Source: Kiloniellales bacterium
GTDB taxonomy: Bacteria; Pseudomonadota; Alphaproteobacteria; Kiloniellales; JAKSDN01
Reading direction: 5' to 3'
DNA: 8,228 bases
NCBI GenBank assembly: GCA_022360075.1
Contig: JAKSDN010000667.1
Span: 1 to 8,228, forward strand
A program made the position numbers and the translations under genes. Positions within the stretch are counted from its first letter, which is position 1, and each line of letters begins with the position of its first letter. Under the pieces are notes generated by a model that was given only the letters and a program-made list of their open reading frames with translations, ran no database searches and had not been told where the DNA came from. Below are positions 6,113 through 8,228 of the stretch, one piece after another.

Positions 6113-6164
6113 TCGGCCGTCGCCCAAACCCGATAAACACCGGCCATCGCCCAAAGACGGCCGA
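6113..6164 (+). repeat. Inverted and direct repeats just before the binding-protein ribosome binding site
   Basis: TCGGCCGTC (6113-6121) and GACGGCCGA (6156-6164) are a perfect 9-bp inverted repeat separated by 34 bases. Interleaved with it, CGGCCGTCGCCCAAA (6114-6128) and CGGCCATCGCCCAAA (6141-6155) are 15-base direct repeats with one mismatch, 27 bases start to start. The right arm ends only 6 bases before GGGAGG. The direct copies could be operator sites, or alternative pairings could change access to the ribosome binding site. Both ideas are inference. Confidence 0.5.
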
Positions 6165-6181
6165 CTAACTGGGAGGATCAT

Positions 6182-7162
6182 ATGTTCAACAAGATGTCTC
6201 GGATTCGTTCGTTGATCTGCGCTTCGGCGACACTGGCGGCAGTGATGGCCGCGCCGGCGCAGGCGGAAAGCATCGTCGCTTCGCACTATGGCTTTCTGCT
6301 GAACACCGCGCCGATCGCAGTGGCAATCGAGCGTGGGGAGTTCGCAAAGCGGGGTATCGAGATCACTGAAGTTATCTCTTCCTCCGGCGGCGGCACGACG
6401 ATGCGCAACCAGATCGCGTCCGGTGCAGGCTACGGCGTGGTCGGTACCGCGGCGGCCTTGGCCGCCTACCGGGAAGGGCACGATATTAAGGTCGTCAGCG
6501 CCAACGTGATGACCTTGGCTGATCTGTTCTGGGTTTCGATGCCTGACAGCGGCATCAACTCCATTCAAGATCTCAGGGGCAAGAAGGTCTCCTATACGAA
6601 GCCGCGCTCGACGAGCGAGACGCTGGCGAAAATGGCGGTCGCGGCCGCCGGCATTCCGGAAGGCGAGATCGAGCTGATTTCTCTCGGCAAGGTCGGTGCC
6701 GGCCTCGCAGCCCTCGAGCGCGGTGACGTCGCCGCGGCGCTGATCCTGGAGCCGCTCTGGAGCGGGCGTCCCGGCAAGTATCAGATTGCCTTTGACGTCC
6801 AGAACTTGCCGCGTATGACGCAGACGGTCGGCGTGACGACTGCGGAGTTCATGAAAGAGAATCCGGAGCGACTGCGGGCAATTCTCGCCGCTCGACGGGC
6901 GGCCGTAGACTATATCTACGAGGCGCCTGAGGATGCCGCCAAGCTCGTCGCCAAGGCCTATGGCGAGAAGCTGACGGAGGAAGTGGCGATCAAGGCGGTG
7001 AAGAACATGGTCGCCATCGATTATTGGGGCCGCGGCGGCTTTGAAATCCCGGCGCTCGAGGCCATGCTCGACGGGCTGCGCGACCAAGGCGCATGGGAGG
7101 GACCGATCGATTGGAACGATGTCTTGGACGACTCCTTTCTGCCCGAGGACTTGCAGCGCTAA
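6182..7162 (+). CDS. ABC transporter periplasmic substrate-binding protein (NitT/TauT, NMT1/SsuA-like)
   Basis: A 326-residue periplasmic binding protein. Residues 1-28 are a Sec signal peptide: basic start (MFNKMSRIR), hydrophobic core, and AQA at 26-28 before ESIVASHYGF. The mature part has the NMT1/THI5-like and SsuA-like layout: an N-terminal lobe with APIAVAIERGEFAKRGIEI (43-61), a glycine/serine-rich ligand loop SSSGGGTTM (66-74), SIQDLRGKKVSY (127-138), GLAALERGDVAAALILEPLW (164-183) and TVGVTTAEFMKENPERLRA. The ATG at 6182 has GGGAGG 5 bases upstream. The protein would capture the substrate and pass it to the permease. This family binds nitrate, taurine, sulfonates, pyrimidine precursors, phthalate-like acids and others, so the ligand is open. 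A stem-loop follows the gene, fitting higher expression than the ATPase. Confidence 0.92.
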   Translation: MFNKMSRIRSLICASATLAAVMAAPAQAESIVASHYGFLLNTAPIAVAIERGEFAKRGIEITEVISSSGGGTTMRNQIASGAGYGVVGTAAALAAYREGHDIKVVSANVMTLADLFWVSMPDSGINSIQDLRGKKVSYTKPRSTSETLAKMAVAAAGIPEGEIELISLGKVGAGLAALERGDVAAALILEPLWSGRPGKYQIAFDVQNLPRMTQTVGVTTAEFMKENPERLRAILAARRAAVDYIYEAPEDAAKLVAKAYGEKLTEEVAIKAVKNMVAIDYWGRGGFEIPALEAMLDGLRDQGAWEGPIDWNDVLDDSFLPEDLQR

Positions 7163-7182
7163 CCTGAGTAGCCAACGCGGGT

Positions 7183-7218
7183 GGGGAGACGGCGGCGAAT
7201 GCGTGTCGTCTCCCCGTT
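7183..7218 (+). terminator. Intercistronic stem-loop between binding-protein and ATPase genes
   Basis: GGGGAGAC (7183-7190) pairs perfectly with GTCTCCCC (7208-7215), and the stem can continue inward by G:C, G:U, C:G and G:U pairs. Only GTTTCC follows, a weak T-run. It sits 20 bases after the binding-protein stop. It is more likely a partial terminator or an RNA-stabilising structure that favours the binding-protein message than a full stop, because the ATPase has no obvious separate promoter. Confidence 0.6.
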
Positions 7219-7286
7219 TCCATCGGCTTCCTATGCGGCGTTCCTGCGGCCGCGGACTTCGTTCTCACAATGACCACGGAACCTTC

Positions 7287-8108
7287 ATGAAGACCAAACT
7301 TGTCCGCTACGAGCAGGCCGTGCCGTCCCCGACCGCGGTCTCGCTGAGCGGCGTCAGACATGTCTACGCGGATGTGACTCACGCCCTTGGCCCGATCGAC
7401 CTGGAACTGCGCCAAGGCGAGTTCTTCGCAACCATCGGCCCCTCTGGGTGCGGGAAGACGACGATGATGGACATCGTCGCCGGCCTGATCGAGCCGACCG
7501 GCGGAGCGGTCAGTTTCGAGGGCCAGCCCGTCCGTGGCACCGTCCCGGAGGGCGTTGGCATCGTCTTCCAGGACGATGCTTCCTTTCCCTGGCTGAATGT
7601 CTGGAACAACATCGCTTTCGGCCTGCGCCGCAATGGCATGGATAGCGCCGAGATCAAGCGGCGCGTCGACTATGCCATCGAGTTCATGGGGCTGCAGGGA
7701 TTCGCGAACGCCAGGCCTTCGCAACTCTCCGGCGGCATGCGACAGCGCGTATGTATCGCGCGCACCTTCGTCATGGAGCCGCGCCTGATTCTCCTCGACG
7801 AGCCCTTCGGCTCGCTCGATCAACAGACGCGTTTCCTGATGGGCGACGAATTGTTGCGGCTCTGGCGCGAGACCGGTGCCACGGTGCTGCTGATCACGCA
7901 TTCCCTCGACGAGGCCGCTCTGCTGTCGGACCGCATCGGCATCATGTCGTCGCGCCCGGGCACCTTCATCGACATCGTCGAGACGGGATGGCCGGCCGAA
8001 CGGGACAGCCGAATCGTATCGAACGCCGAGTTCGGAACGGTGACCACCCACCTTTGGGAGCGTTTGCGCGATGAGTCCATGAAGGCAATGGGCGAGAAGC
8101 CTTCATGA
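7287..8108 (+). CDS. ABC transporter ATP-binding protein (NitT/TauT type, SsuB/TauB-like)
   Basis: A 273-residue ATPase that powers import by the permease encoded next. Motifs in order: Walker A GPSGCGKTT (51-59), Q-loop Gln95 in IVFQDDASFPW, signature LSGGMRQR (147-154), Walker B LILLDEP (167-173), D-loop GSLD (175-178) and switch His205 in LLITHSLDEA. FPWLNVWNNIAFGL (100-113) is typical of nitrate/sulfonate/taurine-type ATPases. The ATG at 7287 begins before a roughly 20-residue lead-in; a weak GGA lies 6 bases upstream. The frame is open back to 7041, but that part overlaps the binding-protein gene in another frame and is not credible. The stop overlaps the permease start as ATGA, so the two are translationally coupled. 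Confidence 0.95.
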   Translation: MKTKLVRYEQAVPSPTAVSLSGVRHVYADVTHALGPIDLELRQGEFFATIGPSGCGKTTMMDIVAGLIEPTGGAVSFEGQPVRGTVPEGVGIVFQDDASFPWLNVWNNIAFGLRRNGMDSAEIKRRVDYAIEFMGLQGFANARPSQLSGGMRQRVCIARTFVMEPRLILLDEPFGSLDQQTRFLMGDELLRLWRETGATVLLITHSLDEAALLSDRIGIMSSRPGTFIDIVETGWPAERDSRIVSNAEFGTVTTHLWERLRDESMKAMGEKPS

Positions 8109-8228
8109 GGCAGCGCTCCACGATCATTCGGATCGCGCTCCTGGCCTCTGCGATCCTGCTGATCGAGGCCTTATGCCGGACCGGGGTGATCAGCCCGTTA
8201 CAGTTGACGGCGCCGACGCGCATGGTGA
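8105..8228 (+). CDS. ABC transporter permease, N-terminal fragment (runs off the right edge)
   Basis: The first 41 codons of a membrane protein starting at the ATG of the ATGA overlap with the ATPase stop. It begins MRQRSTIIR, then a hydrophobic first membrane segment (IALLASAILLIEAL, about residues 10-23), then CRTGVISPLQLTAPTRMV. The short basic cytoplasmic start, one membrane helix and a periplasmic SPxxLxxPTxM-like segment are typical of SsuC/TauC-type (BPD_transp_1) permeases. Gene order binding protein, ATPase, permease agrees. The rest, including the EAA loop, is outside the window. Confidence 0.8.
   Translation, partial: MRQRSTIIRIALLASAILLIEALCRTGVISPLQLTAPTRMV

Larger units (their letters stand above)
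5599..6181. other. 583-base intergenic region between dioxygenase and ABC operon
   Basis: No credible gene is seen on either strand; the short open frames are proline/arginine-rich artefacts of high GC. It separates two divergent starts. An AT-rich island at about 5690-5755 holds overlapping candidate promoters for both directions. From 5755 to 6180 the DNA is GC-rich and would be a leader of roughly 430 bases for the binding-protein mRNA. It contains small hairpins at 6037-6050 and 6053-6072, an imperfect direct repeat at 5863-5875 and 5889-5902, and paired repeats at 6113-6164. No TPP riboswitch (CTGAGA element) or other riboswitch consensus was recognised. Confidence 0.7.

Noticed and set aside
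5924..7087. 387-codon open frame on the minus strand
   Set aside because: Mostly antisense to the binding-protein gene, which has a signal peptide, a good ribosome binding site and family motifs.
7270..7290. Six-codon reading frame (MTTEPS) whose TGA overlaps the ATPase ATG
   Set aside because: The ATGA coupling is suggestive of a leader peptide, but there is no ribosome binding site before it and such short frames are expected by chance.
1..8228. CRISPR array, tRNA, rRNA, insertion sequence or toxin-antitoxin/defence genes
   Set aside because: No spaced identical repeats, tRNA-like cloverleaf, transposase motif or defence-type domain could be found on either strand.

Overview
The window is GC-rich DNA with dense short-chain dehydrogenase (SDR), cupin and NitT/TauT-type ABC transporter genes. 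A palindromic intergenic repeat resembling those of Rhizobiales and relatives sits between two of the genes. Together these suggest an alphaproteobacterium (Rhizobiales or Rhodospirillales), although no RNA gene or marker gene is present to confirm it. It reads as an accessory small-molecule uptake and catabolism locus.

Layout from left to right. (1) A leftward operon runs cupin (1447 to 884), SDR 1 (847 to 71) and the first 22 codons of a ThuA-like gene (67 to 1, cut by the edge). (2) A 404-base divergent intergenic region (1448-1851) carries a 113-bp palindromic repeat element. (3) A rightward ACMSD-type amidohydrolase (1852-2850) meets a leftward SDR 2 (3641 to 2847) tail to tail, with interlocking stop codons. 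(4) After a 154-base divergent gap comes a rightward xylose-isomerase-like TIM-barrel protein (3796-4680). Its 3' end overlaps a leftward TauD/TfdA dioxygenase (5598 to 4642) by 39 bases. (5) A 583-base intergenic region contains an AT-rich promoter island and several small repeats. (6) A rightward ABC uptake operon follows: periplasmic binding protein (6182-7162), ATPase (7287-8108), and the first 41 codons of the permease (8105 to the edge).

Inferred working model: the ABC system imports a small organic compound. The 2-oxoglutarate/Fe dioxygenase, two SDRs, the metal-dependent amidohydrolase or decarboxylase, the TIM-barrel isomerase, the cupin and the ThuA-like protein would convert it stepwise. 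The substrate cannot be read from the sequence. The transporter family often carries sulfonates, taurine, nitrate, pyrimidine precursors or aromatic acids. No transcriptional regulator lies inside the window.

Most unusual points: the alternating gene orientation, with three divergent control regions and two overlapping convergent junctions; an amidohydrolase in which the usual metal-binding aspartate is asparagine; an SDR lacking the NNAG motif; a compact palindromic repeat at a divergent promoter; and a hairpin between the binding-protein and ATPase genes.
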